Of a stretch of 45,664 nt of DNA, positions 35,487-44,228 are shown one piece after another. Position 1 is the stretch's first letter. Every line of letters begins with the position of its first letter. Below the pieces are notes generated by a model. That model saw nothing but the letters and a program-made list of their open reading frames with translations. It was not told where the DNA came from and did no database searches. This DNA comes from UBA6183 sp034676125 (GTDB lineage Bacteria; Bacteroidota; Bacteroidia; UKL13-3): NCBI GenBank assembly GCA_034676125.1, contig JAUCCO010000010.1:1-45664 (forward strand). The letters are read 5' to 3'. The position numbers and the translations under genes are program-made.

Positions 35487-35522
35487 AAAGAGGCTGTTTC
35501 AATAGGTACAGCCTCTTTTTTA
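35487..35522 (+). terminator. Intrinsic terminator after the giant gene
   Basis: AAAAGAGGCTGT (35487-35498) pairs with ACAGCCTCTTTT (35508-35519), followed by T residues; 18 nt after the stop codon. Confidence 0.88.
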
Positions 35523-35592
35523 TAGGCAAATACCCCTAAACAATTCCTGCACCTTACTGTTTTATCATCAGTTATCATATATATTCGCAGTT

Positions 35593-36456
35593 ATGGATTC
35601 TCAATCAACTTTTCCGTTTAAAAAAATTGCAATCGCTATAGGTTTTACGCCACGAATAGAGGCCATTTTAGCCGAATCAAGTAGGTTACAAAAGTTATTT
35701 ATGGCCCAATTAATTTTTATTCATATTGGTGATAAAACATTACAACAAGAGCAATACCTAAAACATTTATTACATAGGTTTGAGTTAGATGGCAATGCCA
35801 ATAAAGTTGTTTGGGAACAAGGAGATCCAGTTGAACAAATAATTGCTATTTGCGAAAATGAACAAGTTGATTTATTGGTTGCTGGTGCCTTAGAAAAAGA
35901 GAGCATGCTTAAATATATTTTAGGCGGCATAGCTCGTAACCTTTGCCGTAAAGCAAAATGTAGCGTATTAATGTTGCGCGAACCAAGCATTAAATCTACA
36001 CCAATTAAACGAATTGTAGTGGAAGGAAGCGATAACATAAAGACAGAAATCACTATTGAAACTGCAATTTATATGGCCAAAACCATGCATGCAGAACAAG
36101 TGTATGTGATACAAGAAGAAGACGCTGGTAAAATGGCCGTGATAAGAAGCGAAGACAGCAACGACTCCAGAAAAGAACAAGTTATAAATGAAGAGGTAAA
36201 TAAATTAAATGAGATTTTAGCTTGCACAGATTGTGGCAACCTGGAACTAAAAACAGAACGCATTGAAGGCAAACCGGGTTATATAATTACAAAATTTGCT
36301 CGAGAACATAATGCTGATTTATTGGTTTTAAATTCACCAGATACCAGTTTAAATATTTTAGATAGGGTATTTAGGCATGATATTGAATTTGCATTAGCTG
36401 ATTTACCGTGCGATTTGCTAATTGTAAATGCAACCCAAACTTCAACCGAAAACTAA
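35593..36456 (+). CDS. Tandem universal stress protein (two UspA domains)
   Basis: 287 residues with two Usp folds. The first (about 1-140) starts PFKKIAIAIGFTP and ends with GALEKESMLKYILGGIARN, then CSVLMLREP, the nucleotide-binding-type loop. The second (about 140-287) starts IKRIVVEGSDN and ends LPCDLLIVNA; its loop (LDRVFRHDIEFAL) lacks the usual Gly-rich ATP site. Tandem Usp proteins are common and usually cytosolic regulators of stress survival or transport. The antiporter gene starts 20 nt downstream, so the Usp protein may modulate that transporter; this is inference from operon structure. Confidence 0.9.
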   Translation: MDSQSTFPFKKIAIAIGFTPRIEAILAESSRLQKLFMAQLIFIHIGDKTLQQEQYLKHLLHRFELDGNANKVVWEQGDPVEQIIAICENEQVDLLVAGALEKESMLKYILGGIARNLCRKAKCSVLMLREPSIKSTPIKRIVVEGSDNIKTEITIETAIYMAKTMHAEQVYVIQEEDAGKMAVIRSEDSNDSRKEQVINEEVNKLNEILACTDCGNLELKTERIEGKPGYIITKFAREHNADLLVLNSPDTSLNILDRVFRHDIEFALADLPCDLLIVNATQTSTEN

Positions 36457-36476
36457 TTTATAAAACATCCTAACAC

Positions 36477-37772
36477 ATGTCGCACGATGAAACCACAAAC
36501 CTGCTATTAGCCATTAGCTTAATGCTATTGCTGGGCAGAGTATTGGGTGAGTTTTTTAGGAAATTACGTATGCCTTTAGTGGTTGGCGAAATTGTAGCCG
36601 GTATTATTTTAGGCCCAACTATTTTAGGGAAATTTTATCCGTTTTTTGCTGATAAAGTTTTTACTACAGAAGGAAATGTGGGTATGGTTATGGATGGCCT
36701 TTCTTCCATTTCAGTTGTGTTATTACTGTTTGCTGCGGGTATGGAAGTAGAGTTTGCTGTTATAAGGCAGCAAGGTAAAACAGCACTTAAAACAAGCTTT
36801 ATAGGTTTAATTACAACACTCACCTTAGGTTATTTTGCTGGTAATTTTTTGTATGATTATTTGCATCAAAACAATATAGTTGCAAACGATAAATTGGTGT
36901 TTAGTTTATTTATTGCAACCGCAATGGCCATTACCGCATTACCAGTAATTGCACGTACCTTAATGGATTTAAACTTATTTAAAACCAAAATAGGAATGAT
37001 AATAATAGCGGCTGCAATGTTTGATGATTTGGTTGGCTGGATTTTATTTTCGGTAATACTAAGTATGATGAATACGGGTGGTGCTTCGTTAAACTTTTTA
37101 TATACACTTGCTTTAACCATTGGATATGCCATTTTAATGTTAACTGTTGGTAGACTTTTAATTAATAAATCGTTGCCTTGGGCCAATAAAAATTTATCGT
37201 GGCCAGGCGGTATCTTAGCACTATCATTAAGTCTAGCATTTTTAGGTGCAGCATTTACCGAAAAAATAGGCATACATGCCATATTTGGTGCATTTATAGT
37301 TGGTATAGCCATTGGCGATTCGGTGCATTTTACAGAAAGAGCTCGAGAAATTATTCATCAGTTTATAACCAATATTTTTGCTCCAATATTTTTTGTATCT
37401 ATTGGTTTTAAGGTAAATTTTATTGCAAACTTTAATCTAACATTGGTAATAATAATTACCGTTTTAGCAGTGTGCACAAAACTTATTGGTGTAGGCTTAG
37501 GCGCTTTATGGGGCCGATTATCTATACGCGAAAGTTTAGCAGTAGGTTTTGGGATGAATGCACGTGGAGCAATGGAAATTGTACTTGGTTTATTGGCTCT
37601 TCAAGCTGGTTTAATAAACGAACAATTATTTGTAGCCTTAGTAATTATGGCTGTTTTAACAAGTGTATTAGCAGGACCAATGTTACAATATTTTTTAACT
37701 GGCGAGATGAAAGTTGCCACTGGTTTAAAAGAGATTATTCCGTTTATTGACGAGAATAAGAAGCAAGAATAA
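36477..37772 (+). CDS. Monovalent cation:proton antiporter, CPA2 family (Kef/NapA-like)
   Basis: 431 residues, almost entirely membrane helices (about 12-13). Visible motifs: GEIVAGIILGPTILG near the N-terminus, ATAMAITALPVIARTL, AAAMFDDLVGWILF (the DD pair of the ion site), HAIFGAFIVGIAIG, and PIFFVSIGFKVN. It lacks the C-terminal TrkA-N/RCK domain of full KefB/KefC, so it is the membrane part alone. Exchanges Na+ or K+ for H+; the ion is not determined. Second gene of an operon with the tandem Usp protein. Confidence 0.92.
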   Translation: MSHDETTNLLLAISLMLLLGRVLGEFFRKLRMPLVVGEIVAGIILGPTILGKFYPFFADKVFTTEGNVGMVMDGLSSISVVLLLFAAGMEVEFAVIRQQGKTALKTSFIGLITTLTLGYFAGNFLYDYLHQNNIVANDKLVFSLFIATAMAITALPVIARTLMDLNLFKTKIGMIIIAAAMFDDLVGWILFSVILSMMNTGGASLNFLYTLALTIGYAILMLTVGRLLINKSLPWANKNLSWPGGILALSLSLAFLGAAFTEKIGIHAIFGAFIVGIAIGDSVHFTERAREIIHQFITNIFAPIFFVSIGFKVNFIANFNLTLVIIITVLAVCTKLIGVGLGALWGRLSIRESLAVGFGMNARGAMEIVLGLLALQAGLINEQLFVALVIMAVLTSVLAGPMLQYFLTGEMKVATGLKEIIPFIDENKKQE

Positions 37773-37835
37773 ACATCCTATCTATATACTTTAATGATAA
37801 TTATTATATTGCACTCAAGCATTATTTAATTAATC

Positions 37836-40268
37836 ATGAAAAAACTACTTGTAGCCTTCCTTTGTATTGGCACATTTGCTTCGGCACAAAATACCTACCG
37901 GAGTTATTTAAAAGATAACACCTCTTACCGAGAACATTCACTTGACATTACACGTATGAAAGTGGAAGTGAGTTTTGATACCCAAAAAGGGTTGGTAAAA
38001 GGTAAAGTAACACACAGCTTTATTGTATTACAAAAACAAGTAGATTCAGTTTTTTTTGATGCTCCTGGTATTCAAATAAAATCTGCATTATTGGGCAATC
38101 AAACCTTACCATTTTATACCACCGACAAAGGCGTTTGGGTTAAACCTGCTAAACCTTTGCAATGGGACCAAACCAATAACATAACTTTTGATTACGAAGC
38201 TACACCACGTAAAGGAATTTACTTTATTGGCTGGAATGTACCCGAAAATCCAACTAAAAATCCTTTTGCAGTGCGCAAACAAATTTGGACCCAAGGGCAA
38301 GGTGTAGATAACCGTTATTGGATACCAATGTATGATGAATTAAACGATAAATTTATTACAGAAACGGTGGTAACTTTTGAAAACGGTTATGAGGTATTAT
38401 CTAATGGTGCTTTACTTAAAAAAACAGCGAATAAAAACAATACCACAACTTGGCATTACAGCATGAGTAAACCTCACGCAGGTTATTTACTGATGTTAGG
38501 AATTGGTAAATATGGCATCAAAAAAACAAAAAGCGGTAATGGTACTCCAATGAACTTATATTACTACCCAGATTTTGCCGACAGGGCCGAACCAACCTAT
38601 CGTTACAGCGAAATGATGGTAGATTTTTTAGAAGCAGAAACGGGTGTAAAATATCCTTGGGAAAGTTACTCGCAAATTATGGTGCAAGACTTTTTATATG
38701 GTGCAATGGAAAACACAACAGCAACCGTATTTGGCGATTTTTTTAATGTTGATGAACGTGCTTATTTAGATAGAAATTATGTTGGTGTTAATTGTCATGA
38801 GTTAACCCACCAATGGTTTGGCGATTACATAACAGCACGCGATTGGCGCGACACATGGTTGCAAGAGAGTTTTGCCACTTATTATCCAAAAATGCTAACC
38901 CAAAAACTTTATGGTGATGATGCATACAACTGGCAACGCAGGGGCGAACAAAACTCGGCAATTGAAGCTACAAAAAAAGATAAATTCCCAATAAGACATA
39001 CGAGTGCAGGTAGTGCACGTAATTACCCAAAAGGCTCAAATGTAATTAGCATGTTAAGTTATGTATTAGGTAAAGAAGAATGGAAACGAGCATTAAACCA
39101 TTACCTAGTTAAACATGCTTATGCCAATGTTGAAACAAATGATATACAACAAGCCATACAAGATAAATTAGGAATTGATATGAGTTGGTTTTTAGACCAA
39201 TGGGTTTTGCGTGGTGGCGAACCACAATACAATGTTCATTTTGAAGATTTAATATTAAAAGATGGCAGCCAACATACCGAAATTGCTATCGAACAAACGC
39301 ATCAACGAGATGAAGTAATAGGCTTTTTTAAAATGCCCATCATATTTGAAGTACACTACACCGATGGAACTTTTGACACTAAAAAAGAATGGATACAAAA
39401 CCAATTTGAAGTGGTAAAAATTGCCAATCCTAATAAAAAAGAAATTGCGTTTGTGTTGTTCGACCCAAATAGCATGGTGATGAAAACTGTTAACTTTAAA
39501 AAATCGTACGATCAACTAAAAGCACAAGTTTTAGCAGCACCTAATATGCTTGATAGGTATGACGCTTTGGTGGCATTAAGAGAAGTAGATGTAGAGAAAA
39601 AACGTGAGTTGTTGATGGAAGTATTTCGCAAAGAAACTTTTCATGCTATGCAAAGCGAAATTATTACCCAATTGATAAATGATGAAGTAACCAACTACCA
39701 ATTATTAAGTGTGTTTAAAAATACCGAACCTCAAGCTAAATTAACTTTTATAAAAGCGTATAATGGCGATAATACTTTTTGCGTGAGTGCTATAGCAAAA
39801 TCGTTAACAGATAAAAGTTATGATGTGGTACAAGCTGCTATCGAAAAAATATGTAAAATAGATGCAGCTAATGTAAACATGTATTTACCCATTGTAAAAG
39901 ATGTGTATGGCATGAATAATAGTGTAAATATTAAGTACCACGAATTGTGTGTTAACAATAATATTGATGTAAAAATACATACCAATGCATTAATTAATTA
40001 TGCAAGTAACCAATGGGAATTTAGAACCAGAAACAATGCATTTGCAGCATTAAAAACCTGTGGTATTTACAGCGAAACTTTAGTACCACACTTGTTTGAT
40101 GCAATGTTAAGCACCAATAGCCGCCTAGCTGGCCCTGCTGCCGAATTAGCAAATTACTTGGCCATAAAAACCACCAACTTAAATTACATGCAATTGTATT
40201 ACAACAAACAAAATTATACCCAAGCCCAAAAAGAAATTTTAGCTAAGTATATGCCAACTATAAAATAA
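37836..40268 (+). CDS. M1 family metallo-aminopeptidase, secreted
   Basis: 810 residues with a signal peptide (cleavage near FASAQ). The M1 core has GAMENTTA (substrate N-terminus recognition) and the zinc site HELTHQWFG (about 321-325), with the third ligand Glu at about 344 in LQESFATYY. A HEAT-like C-terminal region follows. Cleaves N-terminal residues from peptides, probably in the periplasm or at the surface. No T9SS C-terminal signal was seen. Monocistronic; ends at a strong hairpin terminator. Confidence 0.93.
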   Translation: MKKLLVAFLCIGTFASAQNTYRSYLKDNTSYREHSLDITRMKVEVSFDTQKGLVKGKVTHSFIVLQKQVDSVFFDAPGIQIKSALLGNQTLPFYTTDKGVWVKPAKPLQWDQTNNITFDYEATPRKGIYFIGWNVPENPTKNPFAVRKQIWTQGQGVDNRYWIPMYDELNDKFITETVVTFENGYEVLSNGALLKKTANKNNTTTWHYSMSKPHAGYLLMLGIGKYGIKKTKSGNGTPMNLYYYPDFADRAEPTYRYSEMMVDFLEAETGVKYPWESYSQIMVQDFLYGAMENTTATVFGDFFNVDERAYLDRNYVGVNCHELTHQWFGDYITARDWRDTWLQESFATYYPKMLTQKLYGDDAYNWQRRGEQNSAIEATKKDKFPIRHTSAGSARNYPKGSNVISMLSYVLGKEEWKRALNHYLVKHAYANVETNDIQQAIQDKLGIDMSWFLDQWVLRGGEPQYNVHFEDLILKDGSQHTEIAIEQTHQRDEVIGFFKMPIIFEVHYTDGTFDTKKEWIQNQFEVVKIANPNKKEIAFVLFDPNSMVMKTVNFKKSYDQLKAQVLAAPNMLDRYDALVALREVDVEKKRELLMEVFRKETFHAMQSEIITQLINDEVTNYQLLSVFKNTEPQAKLTFIKAYNGDNTFCVSAIAKSLTDKSYDVVQAAIEKICKIDAANVNMYLPIVKDVYGMNNSVNIKYHELCVNNNIDVKIHTNALINYASNQWEFRTRNNAFAALKTCGIYSETLVPHLFDAMLSTNSRLAGPAAELANYLAIKTTNLNYMQLYYNKQNYTQAQKEILAKYMPTIK

Positions 40269-40292
40269 GTTTTTTACCTATTCAGGTTATAC

Positions 40293-40322
40293 AACGAGGT
40301 ACAGTTTTGTACCTCGTTTTTT
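40293..40322 (+). terminator. Intrinsic terminator after the M1 peptidase
   Basis: AACGAGGTAC (40293-40302) pairs with GTACCTCGTT (40309-40318), then a T-run. 24 nt after the stop codon. Confidence 0.88.
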
Positions 40323-40573
40323 TATGAATTTATTTTTGATGCCTCTTTAGAGCGACATGATTTGGCGTTTGATACAAGTATTTTTGTTGAAGAAAAATAG
40401 ACGACCAAGATTTAAAAAACTAAACCATGTTGAACAAATAATATTTAAACAAAATACCATGACCGCATAACAAGCTATTTAAAATTAAACAAAACGGGTA
40501 TATATTCTAGAAGGCGAAAACAGAAAAGCCATGCCGCCTGCTTTAGGCTAACCTCAAACAGCGGCTATTGGCC

Positions 40574-40628
40574 ACAACTGTTGTCTTCGACTACGCTCAG
40601 ACATCAGTTGTTGATAATACGCTCAGAC
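40574..40628. repeat. Palindromic repeat containing CTTCGACTACGCTCAG
   Basis: ACAACTGTTGTC (40574-40585) and GACATCAGTTGT (40600-40611) are inverted arms around TTCGACTACGCTCA. The motif GTCTTCGACTACGCTCAGAC (40583-40602) recurs inverted with one mismatch at 40813-40832, and its TACGCTCAGAC end recurs at 40618-40628. I recognise CTTCGACTACGCTCAG as a very frequent intergenic motif in Bacteroidota genomes. It is part of the 595-base stretch between the M1 peptidase and the GIY-YIG gene, in which I see no intact gene. Confidence 0.8.
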
Positions 40629-40641
40629 AACGGTTTGGGGG

Positions 40642-40665
40642 TGACTCGTCCTGAAAAGTTTACAC
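40642..40665. mobile_element. Possible insertion-sequence end fragment
   Basis: TGACTCGTCCTGAAAAGTTTACAC starts at 40642 (key parts GTCCTGAAAAG and TTTACAC, with 5' TG). It resembles terminal inverted repeats of IS3/IS481-type elements as I remember them. No matching opposite end or transposase is visible within the window. Confidence 0.25.
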
Positions 40666-40768
40666 TGTATGAGCCTCGTTTAAGCCATTGATTAACACCA
40701 TTCTGTTTGTTAAATGTTTGAATTATATTTGTTGTTTAATCTGTTATCGGTACCGCTATTAGTTGACT

Positions 40769-40853
40769 GTCTGCTGGCTGGCTGGCTGCTGGCTGGCTGC
40801 TGGCTACTGGCTGTCTGAGCGTAGCCGAAGACAGAAGACAGCAGACAGCAGCC
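40769..40853. repeat. CTGGCTG microsatellite with inverted partner
   Basis: A run of imperfect CTGGCTG/CTGCTGG units covers 40769-40812, followed by the inverted Bacteroidota motif GTCTGAGCGTAGCCGAAGAC (40813-40832) and then by AGAAGACAGCAGACAGCAGCC (ending 40853), which is roughly complementary to the left run. The whole can fold as a long imperfect hairpin. It ends ten bases before the GIY-YIG start codon, so it contains or replaces that gene's promoter region. Confidence 0.8.
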
Positions 40854-40863
40854 ACAACCCATT

Positions 40864-41196
40864 ATGAAAGGATACATGTACATATTGAAATGCGCTGATG
40901 GTAGTTATTACACGGGTAGTACTATTCATTTAGAATACCGCTTCAATCAACATCAAAATGGAGAAGGGGCCAATCATACAAAAAAGCACTTACCTGTTGA
41001 GCTAGTTTACTATGAAGAATTTAATAGAATAGACCACGCTTTTTATAGGGAAAAACAAGTACAAGGCTGGAGTAGAAAAAAGAAAGAAGCACTTATAAAT
41101 AATAAACCCGAGGACCTTCATTTATTATCTGTTTGCAATAATAAAACACATTACAGTAATTTTAATAAAGATAACAAGAGCGAGTCTACAGAATAA
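40864..41196 (+). CDS. GIY-YIG nuclease family protein (UPF0213/YhbQ-like)
   Basis: 110 residues. The GIY-YIG core is MKGYMYILKCADGSYYTGST; the catalytic Arg is in LEYRFNQHQNG and the Glu in FYREKQVQGWSRKKKEALI. The last 25 residues are polar and poorly conserved. Single-domain GIY-YIG proteins of this kind cut or bind branched or damaged DNA; the true substrate is not known. The start codon lies ten bases after a repeat-rich hairpin region. The composition of the coding part resembles the rest of the window. I recall such genes as multicopy in Bacteroidota, often beside similar repeats. Confidence 0.88.
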   Translation: MKGYMYILKCADGSYYTGSTIHLEYRFNQHQNGEGANHTKKHLPVELVYYEEFNRIDHAFYREKQVQGWSRKKKEALINNKPEDLHLLSVCNNKTHYSNFNKDNKSESTE

Positions 41197-41257
41197 ACTA
41201 AAAGTACTAACTAGGTAATTGTAATAGCATCATAACCCAATTTAAAAACTTCAACCC

Positions 41258-41298
41258 AAAAAAACATGGGCGCAAAAATAAATTTTTGCGCCCATGTT
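41258..41298 (-). terminator. Long-stem terminator for ftsH (minus strand)
   Basis: AACATGGGCGCAAAAAT (41263-41279) pairs perfectly with ATTTTTGCGCCCATGTT (41282-41298). On the minus strand seven T residues follow the stem. It lies 22 bases after the ftsH stop and 66 bases after the GIY-YIG stop, and can stop both. Confidence 0.88.
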
Positions 41299-41320
41299 AA
41301 CTTAATTCAATTCCTAAAAT

Positions 41321-43363
41321 TTATTCTTCAGTTAAAGGAGCTAAAGGTGGTACATTGGAATCAGCAATTGGGCTATCTAAAATAACTTTTACTTCTTCTA
41401 CTTCCACATCAAAAGGTCGTTTACCTAAAATCTCTTCTAAATCGTGCTGAAATAATATTTCGCGTTTTAATAATATGCGCGATAATTCTTCCAATTTATC
41501 ACGTTTTTCAAGCAATAATTCTTTGGTTTTTTGGTAGCACATATCAATTTGCTTACGCACTTCCATGTCAATCAATTCAGCAGTTTTATCACTATATGGT
41601 TTTGTAAATCCATACTCGTTATTGGGGTCGTTAAAACTTACGTTACCTACCACGGTATTCATACCATAAATAGTAACCATAGCATAAGCCATACGTGTTA
41701 TACGCTCCAAATCATTTTGCGCACCAGTACTAACCCTACCAAACACAATATCTTCTGCTACACGTCCGCCTAGGGTCATGCACATCATGTTTTCCATTTG
41801 CTCTGTAGTATACAAATATTGGTCTTTTGGCAAATATTGCGCATAACCTAAAGCTGCAACACCACGAGGTACAATACTTACTTTAACCAACGGATCTAAG
41901 TCTTTTAAAAACCATCCAACAATAGCATGTCCGCTTTCGTGGTAGGCAATAATTTCTTTTTCCTCTGGCGAAATAATTTTGTTTTTCTTTTCTAAACCAC
42001 CAATCACACGATCTACTGCATCTTGAAAATCTTGCATATCGATTTCGTGCTTATTTTTACGTGCAGCAATTAAAGCAGCTTCGTTACAAACGTTAGCAAT
42101 TTCGGCACCGGCAAAACCAGCAGTTTGTGTAGCTAATCTATCTGCATTAACATCACTATTTAATTTAAGTGGTTTTAAATGCACCTTAAATATTTCGGCA
42201 CGGCCAGCTAAATCTGGTTTATCAATAGAAATTTGTCTATCAAATCGACCTGGACGTAATAATGCCGAATCTAAAATATCAGGTCTGTTTGTAGCTGCTA
42301 AAATAATTACACCCGAATCGGTTGAAAAACCATCCATTTCGGTTAATAATTGATTTAAGGTATTTTCACGTTCATCATTGCCACCTTGCATGGTGTTTTT
42401 TCCACGTGCACGACCAACAGCATCAATCTCATCAATAAAAATAATACATGGTGCTTTTTCTTTTGCCTGACGGAATAAATCACGTACACGGCTAGCTCCA
42501 ACTCCTACAAACATTTCCACAAAATCAGAACCTGAAAGGGAGAAAAACGGAACACCTGCTTCGCCAGCAACTGCTTTTGCTAATAAAGTTTTACCAGTAC
42601 CTGGAGGGCCAACAAGCAATGCGCCTTTAGGAATTTTACCTCCTAAGTTGGTGTATTTTTTAGGGTTTTGAAGGAAATCTACAATTTCCATAATCTCTAC
42701 CTTAGCTTCATCTAATCCGGCTACATCTTTAAAGGTAATTTTTACTAAACTTTCTTTATCAAAAAGTTGTGCTTTCGATTTTCCGATGTTAAACAATTGT
42801 CCGCCACCAGCACCGCCACCGCCCATTCTGCGCATCAAAAACATCCATAATCCCAGTAACAATAAAAATGGTAAAATCCATCCTAAAATATCGCCAAAAT
42901 AATTATGTTGGGTAGTATATTCTACCTGAATTTGTATTGCTTGACCAGGATTACGTTGCGTATATTCTGCTTCGGCATCTTTTAAATCGGCTCTAAATTG
43001 GGTAACATCACCTATTTCAAAATAATAATGCGGACCAATCTCTTCGCCAAAAAGGCTACGGTCTTTTAAGTCTTTAAATTTATCACCAGCTAAGGCTTCT
43101 TTTTTTAAAGTTACCTCTGCGCGTTTTTCGTTTACAATGGTAATTTTCTCAACATTATTGGTTAATACCATATCGCTTTTAACCTTAAACCAAGTAGATT
43201 TAAGCGCTACATCGTGTGGCATTAATTGTATACCAATAAATATGGCGAATATTATTCCGTATATCCAGTAAAAATTAAACTTTGGCATTTGCGGCCCCTT
43301 AGGTTTGCGAGATCCGTTAGGTGGATTTGATGGTCGTTGGTTGTTTGGTTCTATATCAGCCAT
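41321..43363 (-). CDS. ftsH: ATP-dependent zinc metalloprotease FtsH
   Basis: Membrane-bound AAA+ protease that degrades misfolded membrane proteins and short-lived regulators, and is one of the proteases able to act on tmRNA-tagged substrates. Two membrane segments (about 33-48 and about 157-178) frame a periplasmic domain. The AAA core has GPPGTGKTLLAKAVAGEAG, Walker B CIIFIDEIDAVG and the SRH region ATNRPDILDSALLRPGRFDR. The zinc site is HESGH. 680 residues. A Gly-rich stretch MGGGGAGGGQ follows the second membrane segment. Confidence 0.96.
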   Translation of the reverse strand: MADIEPNNQRPSNPPNGSRKPKGPQMPKFNFYWIYGIIFAIFIGIQLMPHDVALKSTWFKVKSDMVLTNNVEKITIVNEKRAEVTLKKEALAGDKFKDLKDRSLFGEEIGPHYYFEIGDVTQFRADLKDAEAEYTQRNPGQAIQIQVEYTTQHNYFGDILGWILPFLLLLGLWMFLMRRMGGGGAGGGQLFNIGKSKAQLFDKESLVKITFKDVAGLDEAKVEIMEIVDFLQNPKKYTNLGGKIPKGALLVGPPGTGKTLLAKAVAGEAGVPFFSLSGSDFVEMFVGVGASRVRDLFRQAKEKAPCIIFIDEIDAVGRARGKNTMQGGNDERENTLNQLLTEMDGFSTDSGVIILAATNRPDILDSALLRPGRFDRQISIDKPDLAGRAEIFKVHLKPLKLNSDVNADRLATQTAGFAGAEIANVCNEAALIAARKNKHEIDMQDFQDAVDRVIGGLEKKNKIISPEEKEIIAYHESGHAIVGWFLKDLDPLVKVSIVPRGVAALGYAQYLPKDQYLYTTEQMENMMCMTLGGRVAEDIVFGRVSTGAQNDLERITRMAYAMVTIYGMNTVVGNVSFNDPNNEYGFTKPYSDKTAELIDMEVRKQIDMCYQKTKELLLEKRDKLEELSRILLKREILFQHDLEEILGKRPFDVEVEEVKVILDSPIADSNVPPLAPLTEE

Positions 43364-43441
43364 TTATATTTTTATGATTTTATTATTTGTGAAATTATTT
43401 TTATGAAGCAAGGTTACTTAGAATTTGCCTTTTAACCAACA

Positions 43442-43939
43442 TTAAACGCTTTGTTTAGTTAATTGTTTATATACCCAACTATCCACTAGCGGAATATAAA
43501 ATTGGGTGTTTAATTCGCCAACATTGGCAACCATTTTATTATAAAATAACGTTTGTTGATGAATTGCGCCATCAGCCAATAATTCAGCCAATTTGCCTTT
43601 AGTAGCAAATGTAATTTTTTCGTTTTGCTGAAACTCTACTTGCAAACGATTAAATAAATTAATGCCCAATTGTTGCTCCCACTGTTGTACCAAATGTATA
43701 GACTTATCAATACCACAACCACTAATATCGTGTTTTGCTAAATCAACCCCAAATACTAAAAACACATCGTTAATAATCTTAAACGAAGCACTTAAAGGCA
43801 TTTGATGTGCAGTCCATTCTTCAGTAAATTTATCAGCAGATACTTGTATCAATTCTTTTTGTGAATTAGATAAAGTACTTGAAGCAGCGTAAACCCAAAC
43901 ACGGGCATGGTTGGGTAATTGATTAAATTCAACTCTCAT
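43442..43939 (-). CDS. Conserved Bacteroidota protein often labelled ABC transporter ATPase (function unknown)
   Basis: 165 residues from the ATG at 43939. An ATG nine codons upstream exists but MRVEFNQLPNHARVWVYAASS is the conserved family start. No Walker motifs are visible, so the common database label ABC transporter ATPase is not supported. Conserved pieces are LPNHARVWVYAAS, ISGCGIDKSIHLVQQW (usually SGCSID) and INLFNRLQVEF. It lies 78 bases upstream of ftsH on the same strand and may be co-transcribed. Confidence 0.75.
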   Translation of the reverse strand: MRVEFNQLPNHARVWVYAASSTLSNSQKELIQVSADKFTEEWTAHQMPLSASFKIINDVFLVFGVDLAKHDISGCGIDKSIHLVQQWEQQLGINLFNRLQVEFQQNEKITFATKGKLAELLADGAIHQQTLFYNKMVANVGELNTQFYIPLVDSWVYKQLTKQSV

Positions 43940-44228
43940 TGTTTGGCGAAAATAACCAAAAATCAAGCCATTGCCATATTGACTGTATAACTTTACTTAA
44001 CTTTTAAATATTTAACTGCAATTTCAAGCTTATTTTCAAACCATATTTGCCTAAATAATTTATTACTTAAGCTAACTACTAAATACTTGCATCCAAATCG
44101 GATTGCAATAAACCAATATAATTGAATAAGGTAAAGTTACTGTTTTAGTCGGTTAAAAAACTGCCACTGTTAAGCCATCAAACCAAATATAGCAAAGATT
44201 AATGGGGTATTTGTTATCATTGCAGATA

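Noticed and set aside
40326..40400. 25-codon open stretch after the M1 terminator reading EFIFDASLERHDLAFD and on to a stop
   Set aside because: Looks faintly coding-like and could be a gene remnant, but there is no start codon and I recognise no family; too short to support.
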